A stretch of 64,000 bases of DNA from Streptomyces syringium (GCF_017876625.1 NZ_JAGIOH010000001.1:5539501-5603500); one strand, 5' to 3'; counted from the stretch's first letter, positions 18,897 through 29,588 are shown. Numbers and translations are program-made. The notes: generated from the letters alone by a model not told the origin.

Positions 18897-19023
18897 CCAG
18901 CACGCCCGTCACGCGCGCCGTTCACCCGCTCGTACGGTCGAAGGGGTACGCCGCAGGCCGGATCATTGCGCGCGGTCTGGTAGAGCCCGTGGGGATCGGG
19001 TAGGTACATACGGACGAGTAGCA

Positions 19024-19042
19024 CCGGTCGGTAGTCGACCGG
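19024..19042. promoter_or_regulatory. Palindrome upstream of the acyl-CoA dehydrogenase gene
   Basis: CCGGTCG (19024-19030), GTAGT and CGACCGG (19036-19042) form a perfect 7-bp inverted repeat about 35 nt before the start codon. The size and position resemble a TetR-family operator of the kind found before fatty-acid catabolism genes. No regulator gene is adjacent. Confidence 0.45.
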
Positions 19043-19076
19043 GTCAACCGCCCCGACGTAAGCGGCGAGGTGCCTG

Positions 19077-21011
19077 ATGTCCGCACCATCCGTACGACCG
19101 GTCTCCGAGCGAGAAGCCCGCCAGGTCGCCGAAGCGGCCCGCGAACAGGACTGGAAGAAGCCCAGCTTCGCCAAGGAGCTCTTCCTCGGCCGGTTCCGGC
19201 TCGACCTGATCCACCCCCATCCCTCCCCCGCGGTGGAGGACGTCCGGCGCGGCGAGGAGTTCCTGTCCAAGCTGCGCGACTTCTGCGAGACCCGGATCGA
19301 CAGTGCCCGGATCGAGCGCGAGGCGCGGATCCCGGACGAGACGATCGAGGGCCTGAAGCAGCTCGGCGCGCTCGGCATGAAGATCGACACCAAATACGGC
19401 GGCCTCGGCCTGACCCAGGTCTACTACAACAAGGCCCTCGCCCTCGTCGGCTCCGCCAGCCCGGCCATCGGCGCGCTGCTCTCCGCCCACCAGTCCATCG
19501 GCGTGCCCCAGCCGCTCAAGCTCTTCGGCACCCAGGAGCAGCGGGACACCTTCCTGCCGCGCTGCGCGACCACCGACATCTCGGCGTTCCTGCTCACCGA
19601 GCCGGACGTCGGCTCCGACCCGGCCCGGCTGGCCACCCTCGCCGTGCCCGACGGCGACGACTACATCCTCGACGGCGTGAAGCTGTGGACCACCAACGGC
19701 GTCGTCGCCGACCTGCTCGTCGTCATGGCCCGGGTGCCCAGGAGCGAGGGCCACAAGGGCGGCATCACCGCCTTCGTCGTCGAGGCGGCCTCCGAGGGCG
19801 TCACCGTCGAGAACCGCAACGCCTTCATGGGCCTGCGCGGCCTGGAGAACGGCGTCACCCGCTTCCACCAGGTCCGGGTCCCCGCCGCCCAGCGCATCGG
19901 CCCCGAGGGCGCCGGCCTGAAGATCGCCCTCACCACCCTCAACACCGGCCGCCTCTCGCTGCCCGCCATGTGCGTCGGCGCCGGCAAGTGGTGCCTGAAG
20001 ATCGCCCGCGAGTGGTCCACCGTCCGTGAGCAGTGGGGCAGGCCCATCGCCCGGCACGAGGCCGTCGGCTCGAAGATCGCCTTCATCGCCGCCACCACCT
20101 TCGCCCTCGAGGCCGTCGTCGACCTCTCCTCCCAGATGGCCGACGAGGACCGCAACGACATCCGCATCGAAGCGGCCCTCGCCAAGCTCTACGGCTCCGA
20201 GACGGGCTGGCTCATGGCGGACGAGCTGGTGCAGATCCGCGGCGGCCGCGGCTTCGAGACCGCGGCCTCCCTCGCCGCCCGCGGCGAGCGGGCCGTCCCC
20301 GCCGAGCAGATCCTGCGCGACCTGCGCATCAACCGCATCTTCGAGGGCTCCAGCGAGATCATGCACTTGCTGATCGCCCGGGAGGCGGTCGACGCCCATC
20401 TCTCGGTGGCCGGCGACCTCATCGACCCGGAGAAGACCCTCGGCGAGAAGGCCAAGGCCGGTGCCCGGGCCGGCGGCTTCTACGCCCGCTGGCTGCCCAA
20501 GCTCGTCACCGGCCCCGGACAGCTGCCGCGCACGTATGCCGAATTCCACCCGCCCGGCCACCGGGACCTCTCCGGCCATCTGCGCTTCGCCGAGCGCTCC
20601 TCGCGCCGGCTCGCCCGCTCCACCTTCTACGCCATGTCCCGCTGGCAGGGCCGGCTGGAGACCAAGCAGGGCTTCCTCGGCCGGATCGTCGACATCGGCG
20701 CCGAGCTCTTCGCCATCAGCGCCGCCTGCGTCCGCGCCGAGGCCCTGCGCGCCGAGGGCGACCACGGCACCGAGGCCTATCAGCTGGCCGACGCCTTCTG
20801 CCGCCAGTCCCGGATCCGCGTCGAGGAGCTGTTCGGCCGGCTGTGGACCAACACCGACGAGCTCGACCGCAAGGTCGTCTCCAGCGTGATGTCCGGTGCC
20901 TACGAGTGGCTGGAGCGCGGCGTCGTCGACCCCAGCGGCGAAGGCCCCTGGATCGCCGACGCCACCCCCGGCCCCTCCAAGGCGGCGAACGTCCACCGAC
21001 CCGTCCACTGA
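19077..21011 (+). CDS. Acyl-CoA dehydrogenase, long form
   Basis: This FAD enzyme catalyses alpha-beta dehydrogenation of an acyl-CoA. The core is clear: LTEPDVGSDPARL for FAD/substrate contact, LWTTNGVVADLLVV, and the late QIRGGRGFE glycine motif. At 644 aa it is much longer than the usual 380-400 aa. A head of about 60 residues and a helical C-terminal extension of about 200 residues resemble the very-long-chain type. The ATG at 19077 follows AGCGGCGAGG. It may handle long or branched chains, or a catabolic acyl-CoA. It precedes dxr but is not obviously linked to isoprenoid synthesis. Confidence 0.88.
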   Translation: MSAPSVRPVSEREARQVAEAAREQDWKKPSFAKELFLGRFRLDLIHPHPSPAVEDVRRGEEFLSKLRDFCETRIDSARIEREARIPDETIEGLKQLGALGMKIDTKYGGLGLTQVYYNKALALVGSASPAIGALLSAHQSIGVPQPLKLFGTQEQRDTFLPRCATTDISAFLLTEPDVGSDPARLATLAVPDGDDYILDGVKLWTTNGVVADLLVVMARVPRSEGHKGGITAFVVEAASEGVTVENRNAFMGLRGLENGVTRFHQVRVPAAQRIGPEGAGLKIALTTLNTGRLSLPAMCVGAGKWCLKIAREWSTVREQWGRPIARHEAVGSKIAFIAATTFALEAVVDLSSQMADEDRNDIRIEAALAKLYGSETGWLMADELVQIRGGRGFETAASLAARGERAVPAEQILRDLRINRIFEGSSEIMHLLIAREAVDAHLSVAGDLIDPEKTLGEKAKAGARAGGFYARWLPKLVTGPGQLPRTYAEFHPPGHRDLSGHLRFAERSSRRLARSTFYAMSRWQGRLETKQGFLGRIVDIGAELFAISAACVRAEALRAEGDHGTEAYQLADAFCRQSRIRVEELFGRLWTNTDELDRKVVSSVMSGAYEWLERGVVDPSGEGPWIADATPGPSKAANVHRPVH

Positions 21012-21092
21012 GCGGCCGCGCCACCCGGATGCTTCGGTCACGGAAGGCGGGCGGGGGGCTCCCGGTCCGTCTTCCGGGCGGAAGAGGCAACA

Positions 21093-22379
21093 ATGGAGCC
21101 CATGACGGACTCCCTCGCTGACCCGCATCTGCGCTACGCCGCGCCCCCCGCCTCCGGCGGACCGCGCGAGATCGTGATCCTCGGCTCGACCGGCTCGATC
21201 GGTACCCAGGCCATCGACCTCGTGCTCCGCAACCCCGACCGGTTCGTGGTGACGGCCCTGTCGGCCGCCGGCGGCCGGGTGGCACTGCTGGCGGAGCAGG
21301 CCCGGCGGCTGCGGGTGCGGCAGGTCGCCGTCGCGCAGGCCGACAAGGTGCCGGCCCTGCGCGAGGCGCTCGCCGCGCAGTACGGCGGCGAGCCGCTGCC
21401 CGAGATCCTCGCCGGTCCCGACGCGGCCACCGAGCTCGCGCGCGGCGAGTGCCACACCGTCCTCAACGGCATCACCGGCTCGATCGGCCTGGCGCCCACC
21501 CTCGCCGCCCTGCAGGCCGGCCGGACCCTGGCCCTGGCCAACAAGGAGTCGCTGATCGTCGGCGGCCCGCTGGTCAAGGCGGTCGCCAAGCCGGGACAGA
21601 TCATCCCGGTCGACTCCGAGCACGCCGCGCTCTTCCAGGCGCTGCTGGGCGGCACCCGCGCCGAGGTCCGCAAGCTCGTCGTCACCGCCTCGGGCGGGCC
21701 CTTCCGCGGCCGGACGAAGGCGGAGCTCGCCGCCGTCACCCCCAAGGACGCCCTCGCGCACCCCACCTGGTCCATGGGCCCGGTCATCACGATCAATTCC
21801 GCGACCCTGGTCAACAAGGGGCTGGAGGTCATCGAGGCGCATCTGCTCTACGACATCCCCTTCGAGCGCATCGAGGTCGTCGTCCACCCGCAGTCCTACG
21901 TCCACTCGATGGTGGAGTTCACCGACGGCTCGACCCTCGCGCAGGCCACCCCGCCGGACATGCGCGGCCCGATCGCCATCGGCCTCGGCTGGCCCGAGCG
22001 GGTCCCGGACGCGGCCCCGGCCTTCGACTGGTCCAAGGCGTCCACCTGGGAGTTCTTCCCGCTCGACGAGGAGGCGTTCCCCTCGGTCGCCCTCGCCCGG
22101 CACGTCGGCGGCCTCGGCGGCACGGCGCCCGCGGTCTTCAACGCGGCGAACGAGGAGTGCGTCGACGCGTTCCTCGCCGGCCGGCTGCCGTTCAATGGCA
22201 TCGTGGACACCGTCGCGGAGGTGGTGGCCGAGCACGGCGTTCCCGCCGCGGGAACCCACCTCACGGTCCCGGACGTCCTGCAAGCGGAGACCTGGGCACG
22301 CGCCCGGGCCCGCGAACTGGCAGGTCGTACGGCATCGGCGGCCCGCACGGCTCAAGCGACCTCGGAGGCCCGCGTATGA
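21093..22379 (+). CDS. dxr: 1-deoxy-D-xylulose-5-phosphate reductoisomerase
   Basis: This enzyme converts DXP to 2-C-methyl-D-erythritol 4-phosphate with NADPH, the second step of the MEP isoprenoid pathway. The NADPH-binding GSTGSIG is at 31-37. The LANKESLIVGG, PVDSEHAALFQAL (metal-binding Asp/Glu) and ATLVNKGLEVIEAH blocks are all intact. ATG 21093 and ATG 21102 are both possible starts. Its last codons overlap the following protease start (ATGA), so the two genes are coupled; ispG of the same pathway lies 1.6 kb downstream. Confidence 0.96.
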   Translation: MEPMTDSLADPHLRYAAPPASGGPREIVILGSTGSIGTQAIDLVLRNPDRFVVTALSAAGGRVALLAEQARRLRVRQVAVAQADKVPALREALAAQYGGEPLPEILAGPDAATELARGECHTVLNGITGSIGLAPTLAALQAGRTLALANKESLIVGGPLVKAVAKPGQIIPVDSEHAALFQALLGGTRAEVRKLVVTASGGPFRGRTKAELAAVTPKDALAHPTWSMGPVITINSATLVNKGLEVIEAHLLYDIPFERIEVVVHPQSYVHSMVEFTDGSTLAQATPPDMRGPIAIGLGWPERVPDAAPAFDWSKASTWEFFPLDEEAFPSVALARHVGGLGGTAPAVFNAANEECVDAFLAGRLPFNGIVDTVAEVVAEHGVPAAGTHLTVPDVLQAETWARARARELAGRTASAARTAQATSEARV

Positions 22380-23677
22380 CGACACTGATGACGATCCTGG
22401 GGATAGTCGTCTTCGTGGTGGGCCTGCTCTTCTCCATCGCCTGGCACGAGCTGGGACACCTCTCGACCGCGAAGATGTTCGGCATCCGGGTGCCGCAGTA
22501 CATGGTCGGCTTCGGGCCGACGATCTTCTCGCGGAAGAAGGGCGACACCGAGTACGGCATCAAGGCCATTCCGCTCGGTGGCTACATCCGCATGATCGGC
22601 ATGTTCCCGCCCGGCGCGGACGGGAAGGTCACCGCCCGCTCCACCTCCCCGTGGCGCGGCATGATCGAGGACGCCCGCTCGGCCGCCTTCGAGGAACTGC
22701 GGCCCGGCGACGAGTCCCGGCTCTTCTACACGCGCAAGCCGTGGAAGCGCGTGATCGTCATGTTCGCGGGCCCGTTCATGAACCTGGTCCTCGCGGTGGT
22801 GATCTTCCTCGGCGTGATGATGTCGTTCGGCATCAACACCCAGACCACGACCGTCTCCACCGTCTCGGACTGCGTCGTCTCGGCCAACGCCAAGACCGAC
22901 AAGTGCCCCACCGGCGCCAAGGACTCCCCGGCCAAGGCGGCCGGCCTGCAGCCCCGCGACAAGATCGTGGCCTTCAACGGTCACCGGGTCGGCGACTGGG
23001 CCACCCTCCAGAAGGACATCCGCAAGACCACCGGCCCGGCCACGATCACCGTCGAGCGGGACGGGCAGCGCAAGACGCTGACCGCGGACCTGATCTCCAA
23101 CGAGGTGCAGAAGTACGACGGCAAGGGCACGCCCGTCAAGGGCGAGACCGTGACGGCCGGCTTCCTCGGCTTCACGCCCGCCACCGGCGTCGTCCCGCAG
23201 ACCTTCGGCCAGTCCGTCGACCGTATGGGCGACATGATCCAGTCGGGTGTCGAGTCACTGATCGCCCTGCCCGGCAAGGTCCCCGACCTGTGGAACGCGG
23301 CCTTCGACGACGGCGAGCGCAAGCCCGACTCCCCGATGGGCGTCGTCGGCGCCGCCCGGGTCGGCGGGGAGGTCTTCAACCTCGACATCCCGCCGTCGCA
23401 GCAGGTCGCGACCATGCTCTTCCTGGTCGCGGGCTTCAACCTCTCGCTGTTCCTGTTCAACATGCTGCCGCTGCTGCCGCTGGACGGCGGGCACATCGCC
23501 GGCGCGCTGTGGGAGTCCGTCCGACGGGCCTTCGCCAGGGTCTTCCGACGGCCCGACCCCGGCCCGTTCGACGTGGCGAAGCTGATGCCGGTGGCCTATG
23601 TGGTGGCCGGAATCTTCATCTGCTTCACCCTCCTCGTCCTGATCGCGGACGTCGTGAACCCCGTACGGCTCACGTAG
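22376..23677 (+). CDS. Site-2 membrane metalloprotease (M50, RseP/Rip1-like)
   Basis: This intramembrane zinc protease of 433 aa cleaves membrane-spanning substrates such as anti-sigma factors. The zinc motif HELGH (His24, Glu25, His28) sits in the first membrane helix. A PDZ-like region lies around 150-230. The second active-site motif NMLPLLPLDGGH is near 360, with hydrophobic segments at both ends. The ATG at 22376 overlaps the dxr stop. The dxr-protease-ispG order is typical of actinobacteria, although the protease is not an isoprenoid enzyme. Confidence 0.92.
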   Translation: MTTLMTILGIVVFVVGLLFSIAWHELGHLSTAKMFGIRVPQYMVGFGPTIFSRKKGDTEYGIKAIPLGGYIRMIGMFPPGADGKVTARSTSPWRGMIEDARSAAFEELRPGDESRLFYTRKPWKRVIVMFAGPFMNLVLAVVIFLGVMMSFGINTQTTTVSTVSDCVVSANAKTDKCPTGAKDSPAKAAGLQPRDKIVAFNGHRVGDWATLQKDIRKTTGPATITVERDGQRKTLTADLISNEVQKYDGKGTPVKGETVTAGFLGFTPATGVVPQTFGQSVDRMGDMIQSGVESLIALPGKVPDLWNAAFDDGERKPDSPMGVVGAARVGGEVFNLDIPPSQQVATMLFLVAGFNLSLFLFNMLPLLPLDGGHIAGALWESVRRAFARVFRRPDPGPFDVAKLMPVAYVVAGIFICFTLLVLIADVVNPVRLT

Positions 23678-23704
23678 GCCTTGCCGGACGGGCTGCTGTG
23701 TTTT

Positions 23705-23741
23705 GTCCTCAAGCGCCGGACGGGCTGCTGCGCTTGAGGAC
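23705..23741. repeat. Intergenic hairpin, possibly a dispersed Streptomyces repeat and terminator
   Basis: GTCCTCAAGCG (23705-23715) and CGCTTGAGGAC (23731-23741) form a perfect 11-bp stem with a 15-nt loop, 28 nt after the protease stop. The flanks (GCCGGACGGGCTGCTG, twice, near 23685 and 23715) repeat. Such CCTCAAGCGCCGG-type elements occur scattered between Streptomyces genes. It may end the dxr-protease transcript. Confidence 0.65.
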
Positions 23742-23947
23742 ACCGCCGCCCAGCGGAGCTGCACACGTACGCGAAAAAAACCGGCACCCGCCCATTTGTG
23801 ACGGCCGGACGCGCTTTGTGTCCGGCCGTCCTTCTTTGCGCGGTCTTCGCGGCGGGATGTGCTTCGAGGTGACCCGGTGCCGTAATCTCGAATCCTGGAG
23901 CCCGCCGATCTCGGGACCTTGATTCACACCTTGGGGTTGCACGCCAC

Positions 23948-25102
<1,155 letters not shown>

Positions 25103-25139
25103 CCTCCCGCACCCGTCGGGCGCCCCCTCGGTCCACGGC

Positions 25140-25162
25140 TGCCCCGCCCCCGCGGCGGGGCA
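25140..25162 (+). terminator. Hairpin terminator after ispG
   Basis: A perfect 9-bp stem TGCCCCGCC / GGCGGGGCA (25140-25148 with 25154-25162) with a 5-nt loop lies 37 nt past the ispG stop. Confidence 0.7.
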
Positions 25163-25271
25163 CGTCGGGCACCCCCTCCGGTCAGGGGAGGTGTACGAAG
25201 GGGACGGAGAGGTACAGTGCCAAGACCTGTTCCCATGGCCTCCGGCCCGCGACGGTGAGGCAATCCGACAC

Positions 25272-26117
25272 GTGTTGACGACGACCACCACCAAGGTCCT
25301 GGAGCCCGGCGACCTCGACGCGGCCCTCGCCGTGCTCGACCGCGAGCCCGTCGCCAACGCCTTCGTCGCCGCGCGGGTGCACGCCGCCGGTCTCGACCCC
25401 TGGCGGCTCGGCGGCGAGATGTGGGGCTGGTACGCGGGCGGCCGCCTCGAAGCCCTCTGCTACGCCGGCGCCAACCTCGTGCCCATCTGCGCCGGATCCG
25501 AGGCCGTGCGGGCCTTCGCCGACCGCGCCCGCCGCTCCGGCCGCCGCTGCTCCTCCATCGTCGGCCCCGCCGAGGCGACCACCGAGCTGTGGTCCCTCCT
25601 CGAACCCCACTGGGGCCCGGCCCGTGAGGTCCGCGCCCACCAGCCCCTGATGGTCACCCGTGCCATGCCCGCGGACGTCGCGCCCGACCCGCTCGTCCGC
25701 CGCATCCGCAAGGACGAGCTGGACGTGGTCATGCCCGCGTGCGTGGCGATGTTCACCGAGGAGGTCGGCGTCTCCCCGCTCGCCGGGGACGGCGGGCTGC
25801 TGTACCAGGCCCGGGTCGCCGAGCTCGTCGGCGCCGGCCGCTCCTTCGCCCGCATCGAGGACGGCCGCGTCGTCTTCAAGGCCGAGATCGGCGCGGCGAC
25901 GGCCCTCGCCTGCCAGATCCAGGGCGTCTGGGTCGCCCCCGAGTACCGGGGCCGCGGCCTGTCCGAGACCGGCATGGCCGCCGTCCTCGGCTACGCGCTG
26001 CGCGAGGTCTCACCCGTCGTCAGCCTCTACGTCAACGACTACAACACGGCAGCACGCGCCGCGTACCGCCGGGTGGGCTTCGAGGAAGTCGGCGCGTTCA
26101 CGAGCGTGCTGTTCTGA
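25272..26117 (+). CDS. DUF4081-GNAT acetyltransferase
   Basis: This is a two-domain protein of about 281 aa. The N-terminal part (LDREPVANAFVAARV, LCYAGANLVP) matches the DUF4081 unit found before some GNAT domains. The C-terminal part is a GNAT fold with the acetyl-CoA loop QIQGVWVAPEYRGRGLS and a late SLYVNDYNTAARAAYRRVGF block. It probably acetylates an amine on a small molecule or protein; the substrate is unknown. I prefer the GTG at 25272, after GTGAGG, to the open frame further upstream. A TTG follows it immediately and could also be used. Confidence 0.8.
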   Translation: MLTTTTTKVLEPGDLDAALAVLDREPVANAFVAARVHAAGLDPWRLGGEMWGWYAGGRLEALCYAGANLVPICAGSEAVRAFADRARRSGRRCSSIVGPAEATTELWSLLEPHWGPAREVRAHQPLMVTRAMPADVAPDPLVRRIRKDELDVVMPACVAMFTEEVGVSPLAGDGGLLYQARVAELVGAGRSFARIEDGRVVFKAEIGAATALACQIQGVWVAPEYRGRGLSETGMAAVLGYALREVSPVVSLYVNDYNTAARAAYRRVGFEEVGAFTSVLF

Positions 26118-26167
26118 CTTGTCGCGGGCCACCGCACAAGCGGCTGCCGCCCAGGTAGCCTCCGGGC

Positions 26168-26701
26168 ATGGATGACATCGTGGTCGGACCGCTCGACCTC
26201 GCCGCGCGGGTCGACGACGCGCTCGCCGTGCAGGCGCTCGCCTTCGGGCTCACCGACGACGAGGTCGGCGTACGGCGCCACATCGTGCTCCGCCACCTCG
26301 GCTGCCGCGGCGCCCGCGCCCTGGGGGCGACCACCGACAGCGGCCGGCTGGTCGGCTTCGTCTACGGCATGCCGAACGACCGCGCCCACTGGTGGTCCAC
26401 GGTCGTCGAGCCGTATCTGCGCGCCACCGGCTCCGAGGGCTGGCTGGACGACGCCTTCGTGATCACCGAGCTGCACGTCCACCCCGCCTACCAGAACCGG
26501 CGGATCGGCCGGTCGCTGATCACCACGATCACCGCGAGCGCGCTGGAGCCGCGCAGCATCCTCTCCGCGATCGACACGGAAAGCCCGGCCCGGGCCCTCT
26601 ACCGCAAGCTCGGCTACCACGACCTGGCCCGACCGGTGCACTTCCCGAGCGCGCCCAGGCCTTACGCCGTGATGGGGGCGCCGCTGCCGCTGCTGGGGTG
26701 A
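26168..26701 (+). CDS. GNAT-family acetyltransferase
   Basis: This single-domain GNAT enzyme of 177 aa has the beta-4/alpha-3 acetyl-CoA-binding segment ITELHVHPAYQNRRIGRSL and the late SPARALYRKLGYHDL. It is unrelated in detail to the preceding two-domain acetyltransferase but lies 50 nt behind it on the same strand. The substrate is not evident. Confidence 0.82.
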   Translation: MDDIVVGPLDLAARVDDALAVQALAFGLTDDEVGVRRHIVLRHLGCRGARALGATTDSGRLVGFVYGMPNDRAHWWSTVVEPYLRATGSEGWLDDAFVITELHVHPAYQNRRIGRSLITTITASALEPRSILSAIDTESPARALYRKLGYHDLARPVHFPSAPRPYAVMGAPLPLLG

Positions 26702-26811
26702 CGGGCCGGGCCGGGGGTCCGGTGGGTGCCCCCGCTGACGGAAGTCGTTTCCTCGCCGTTGTGCCCTGCCGCTAATCTCCTCGCATTCCCACTACGCAGC
26801 AGGAGACCACG

Positions 26812-28509
26812 ATGGCCCACGTCCAGCGCATGTCCACGACGATGATCAAGACACTGCGCGACGACCCGGCCGACGCCGAGACCGCCAGCCACAAGCTGCT
26901 GGTCCGCGCCGGGTACGTCCGCCGTACCTCCGCGGGCGTCTGGACCTGGCTGCCGCTCGGCAAGAAGGTGCTGGACAACGTCTCGCGCGTGGTGCGCGAG
27001 GAGATGGACGCCATCGGCGGCCAGGAGGTCCTGCTGCCCGCGCTGCTGCCCAAGGAGCCCTACGAGGCGAGCGGGCGCTGGGAGGAGTACGGCGATCTCC
27101 TCTTCCGTCTGAAGGACCGCAAGGGCGCCGACTATCTGCTCGGGCCCACGCACGAGGAGATCTTCACCCTCACCGTCAAGGACCAGTGCACGTCCTACAA
27201 GGACCTGCCCGTGATCCTCTACCAGATCCAGACGAAGTACCGCGACGAGGCGCGTCCCCGCTCGGGCGTGCTGCGCGGGCGCGAGTTCCAGATGAAGGAC
27301 TCGTACTCCTTCGACACCACGGACGAGGGCCTCGCCGAGTCCTACCGGCTGCACCGCGAGGCCTACACGCGGATCTTCGAGCGGCTCGGCCTCGACTACC
27401 GCGTCGTCTCCGCCGTCTCGGGGGCGATGGGCGGCTCGGCGTCGGAGGAGTTCCTGGCCCCGGCCGGGGCCGGCGAGGACACCTTCGTCGACTGTCCGGC
27501 CTGTGACTACGCCGCCAACACCGAGGCGGTCACCGCGGTCGTGGCACCCGTCGACCCGGCGGGCCACGGCCCCGTCGAGGAGCTGGACACCCCCGACACC
27601 CCCACCATCGAGACCCTCGCCGCGCACCTGGGCGTGCCCGCCTCGGCGACCCTGAAGAACCTTCTCGTGAAGGTCGACGGCGAGATCACCGCCGTCGGCG
27701 TACCGGGCGACCGCGAGGTCGACCTCGGCAAGCTCGGCGAGCACCTGGCGCCCGCCGTCGTGGAGTTGGTGACGGCCGAGGACTTCGTCGGCCGGCCCGA
27801 TCTCGTACGCGGCTACGTCGGCCCGCAGGGCCTCGGGGTGCGCTACATCGCCGACCCCCGCGTGGCCCCCGGCACGGCCTGGGTCACCGGCGCCAACAAG
27901 GCGGACAAGCACGCCCGCAACGTGGTCTGCGGACGGGACTTCGAGGTCGACCAGTACCTCGACGTCGTCGTGGTCGAGCCCGGCGACCCGTGCCCCCGCT
28001 GTGGTGCGGGCCTGGAGATCGGGCGGGCGATCGAGATCGGCCACATCTTCCAGCTCGGCCGGAAGTACGCCGACGCCTTCGGCCTCGATGTGCTCGGGCA
28101 GCAGGGCAAGCCGGTCCGGGTCACCATGGGTTCGTACGGCATCGGCGTCTCCCGGGCCGTCGCCGCGCTCGCCGAGCAGACCCACGACGCGTCCGGTCTG
28201 TGCTGGCCGCGCGAGGTGGCCCCGGCGGACGTGCACATCGTCGCGGCGGGCAAGGCCGTGCAGACGGAACTCGCCCTGGAACTCGCCGAGAAGCTGGGCG
28301 CCGCGGGCGTCCGGGTCCTGGTCGACGACCGCGCGGGCGTGTCGCCCGGTGTGAAGTTCACCGACGCGGAACTGATCGGTGTGCCGACGATCCTCGTCGT
28401 CGGCCGCGGTGCCGCCTCCGGCGTGGTCGAGCTCAAGGACCGCCGCACCGGCACCCGTGAGGAACTGCCCGTGGACGAGGCGCTGACCCGCTTGGCCGCG
28501 GCGGTCTAG
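26812..28509 (+). CDS. proS: Prolyl-tRNA synthetase (bacterial type)
   Basis: This class II aminoacyl-tRNA synthetase of 565 aa has motif 2 within YRDEARPRSGVLRGREF and FQMKDSYSFD. A YbaK-like editing insertion (about residues 225-390) lies between motifs 2 and 3; it contains PASATLKNLLVKVDG and VTGANKADKHARN. Motif 3 is MGSYGIGVSRAVAAL, and an anticodon-binding domain ends the protein. The ATG at 26812 follows CAGGAG. A -10-like TAATCT lies at 26773-26778, close to the same element before ispG. Confidence 0.96.
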   Translation: MAHVQRMSTTMIKTLRDDPADAETASHKLLVRAGYVRRTSAGVWTWLPLGKKVLDNVSRVVREEMDAIGGQEVLLPALLPKEPYEASGRWEEYGDLLFRLKDRKGADYLLGPTHEEIFTLTVKDQCTSYKDLPVILYQIQTKYRDEARPRSGVLRGREFQMKDSYSFDTTDEGLAESYRLHREAYTRIFERLGLDYRVVSAVSGAMGGSASEEFLAPAGAGEDTFVDCPACDYAANTEAVTAVVAPVDPAGHGPVEELDTPDTPTIETLAAHLGVPASATLKNLLVKVDGEITAVGVPGDREVDLGKLGEHLAPAVVELVTAEDFVGRPDLVRGYVGPQGLGVRYIADPRVAPGTAWVTGANKADKHARNVVCGRDFEVDQYLDVVVVEPGDPCPRCGAGLEIGRAIEIGHIFQLGRKYADAFGLDVLGQQGKPVRVTMGSYGIGVSRAVAALAEQTHDASGLCWPREVAPADVHIVAAGKAVQTELALELAEKLGAAGVRVLVDDRAGVSPGVKFTDAELIGVPTILVVGRGAASGVVELKDRRTGTREELPVDEALTRLAAAV

Positions 28510-28562
28510 GTAACTTGCGGGTGTTGTCGCCCGCCCAGCGGTAGCTGGGGGAGTTTGAGGAC

Positions 28563-28594
28563 GCGCCCGCAGGGCGCCCGCCGCCGCAGGCGGC
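28563..28594. terminator. Twin hairpins between convergent proS and the kinase gene
   Basis: Two 6-bp stems stand side by side, each closed by a GCA loop: GCGCCC/GGGCGC (28563-28577) and GCCGCC/GGCGGC (28580-28594). A larger nested pairing GGGCGCCCG with CGGGCGCC is also possible. It serves as a likely bidirectional terminator. The preceding GTTTGAGGACGCGCCC resembles the repeat element after the site-2 protease gene. Confidence 0.6.
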
Positions 28595-28634
28595 AGGACG
28601 GGCGCCGTGGGCAACAGGCAGCCAACGCCCAGTG

Positions 28635-29588
28635 CTACAGCAGGCCGGCGAACTCCAGCAGGAGTTCGCCCGCCGGGCGGGCGCCGGTGGACAGTTCGCG
28701 GACACCCGCATCCACCGCCCGGAAGACCGTCCAGCCGCGCAGACGGTCGCGGTCGACGTCCAGCGACTCCGCCAGCTTCGCCACCCGGCGCCGCGCCGCG
28801 GCGGGCGCGCCGGGGGCGGCCAGCAGCGTGTCGAGCCGGTCCCGGACCAGCCAGGCCAGGTCGTACGCCCGCTCTCCCACCAGCGGGCGGGGGCCGATCG
28901 CCAGCCAGGGCGACCGGTCGCCCGCGAGGACGTTCCCCTGGTGGTAGTCGCCGTGCAACAGGAACGGCGACGGGTCCCCGGCGTCGGCCACCAGGCCCTC
29001 GCGCAGCTCCAGCGCCTCGTCGATCAGCGTCCGGACGTCCGCCGCCCACGGCTCGGCTCGGCGTTCGCGCAACACGTCCGCCAGCGCGGCAGTGTGGTCC
29101 GCGACGCCGGTGAACGGGTGCCCCTCCGCGGGCGGCACCCACAGGCGCTGCAACGTCGCCGCCGCCTCCAGCAGGGCCTTCGCGTCCGCCAGGGAGCGCA
29201 GGCTCACATCGCCGTGCAGCCGCTCCAGCAGCAGCACGCCCGCGTCCTGGTCGGCGCGCAACGGCCGTACCGCGCCCCGGCCGTTCCAGTGGGTGAGCGC
29301 CGCGTGTTCCCGGGCGATCGCGCCGTCGGGCAGGCCGAGCTTGAGCGCCGCGGGGGTGCCGTCGGACTGCCGGACGAGGACGACCATGCTGCTCCGGCCG
29401 CCCGGGGTCTGCACCCGATCGGGCGTCAACTCCCAGCGCTCCAGATGCTCCTGGGCGATCCCGGGCAGATCCGCGAGCCATCGCAAGTCCGCCGCGCCGC
29501 CCTCGTCCTCCCGGGCCCCCCGGCCTTCCCGGCCCAGGGCGCGCACCAGCCGCTCCGGCGGTTCGAGGCGGTCCTTCGCGTTGGCCAT
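28635..29588 (-). CDS. APH-family (aminoglycoside phosphotransferase fold) kinase
   Basis: This 317-aa protein has a protein-kinase-like APH fold. The catalytic loop is LLHGDYHQGNVLAGD (HGD with the later Asn), followed by a metal-binding position shifted to ERAYDLAWLVRD. The N-lobe has SSMVVLVRQ and AALKLG with the ATP-contacting Lys. Chromosomal members often phosphorylate housekeeping metabolites, so antibiotic resistance should not be assumed. The ATG at 29588 is 41 nt after the DUF4439 stop on the same strand. Confidence 0.8.
   Translation of the reverse strand: MANAKDRLEPPERLVRALGREGRGAREDEGGAADLRWLADLPGIAQEHLERWELTPDRVQTPGGRSSMVVLVRQSDGTPAALKLGLPDGAIAREHAALTHWNGRGAVRPLRADQDAGVLLLERLHGDVSLRSLADAKALLEAAATLQRLWVPPAEGHPFTGVADHTAALADVLRERRAEPWAADVRTLIDEALELREGLVADAGDPSPFLLHGDYHQGNVLAGDRSPWLAIGPRPLVGERAYDLAWLVRDRLDTLLAAPGAPAAARRRVAKLAESLDVDRDRLRGWTVFRAVDAGVRELSTGARPAGELLLEFAGLL

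Noticed and set aside
19044..22385. Long minus-strand open frame opposite the acyl-CoA dehydrogenase and dxr genes
   Set aside because: It crosses two well-defined genes on the other strand and lacks any recognisable motif or start signal.
28635..29588. Aminoglycoside resistance gene
   Set aside because: The fold is APH-like, but nothing identifies an antibiotic substrate, and chromosomal homologues often act on metabolites.
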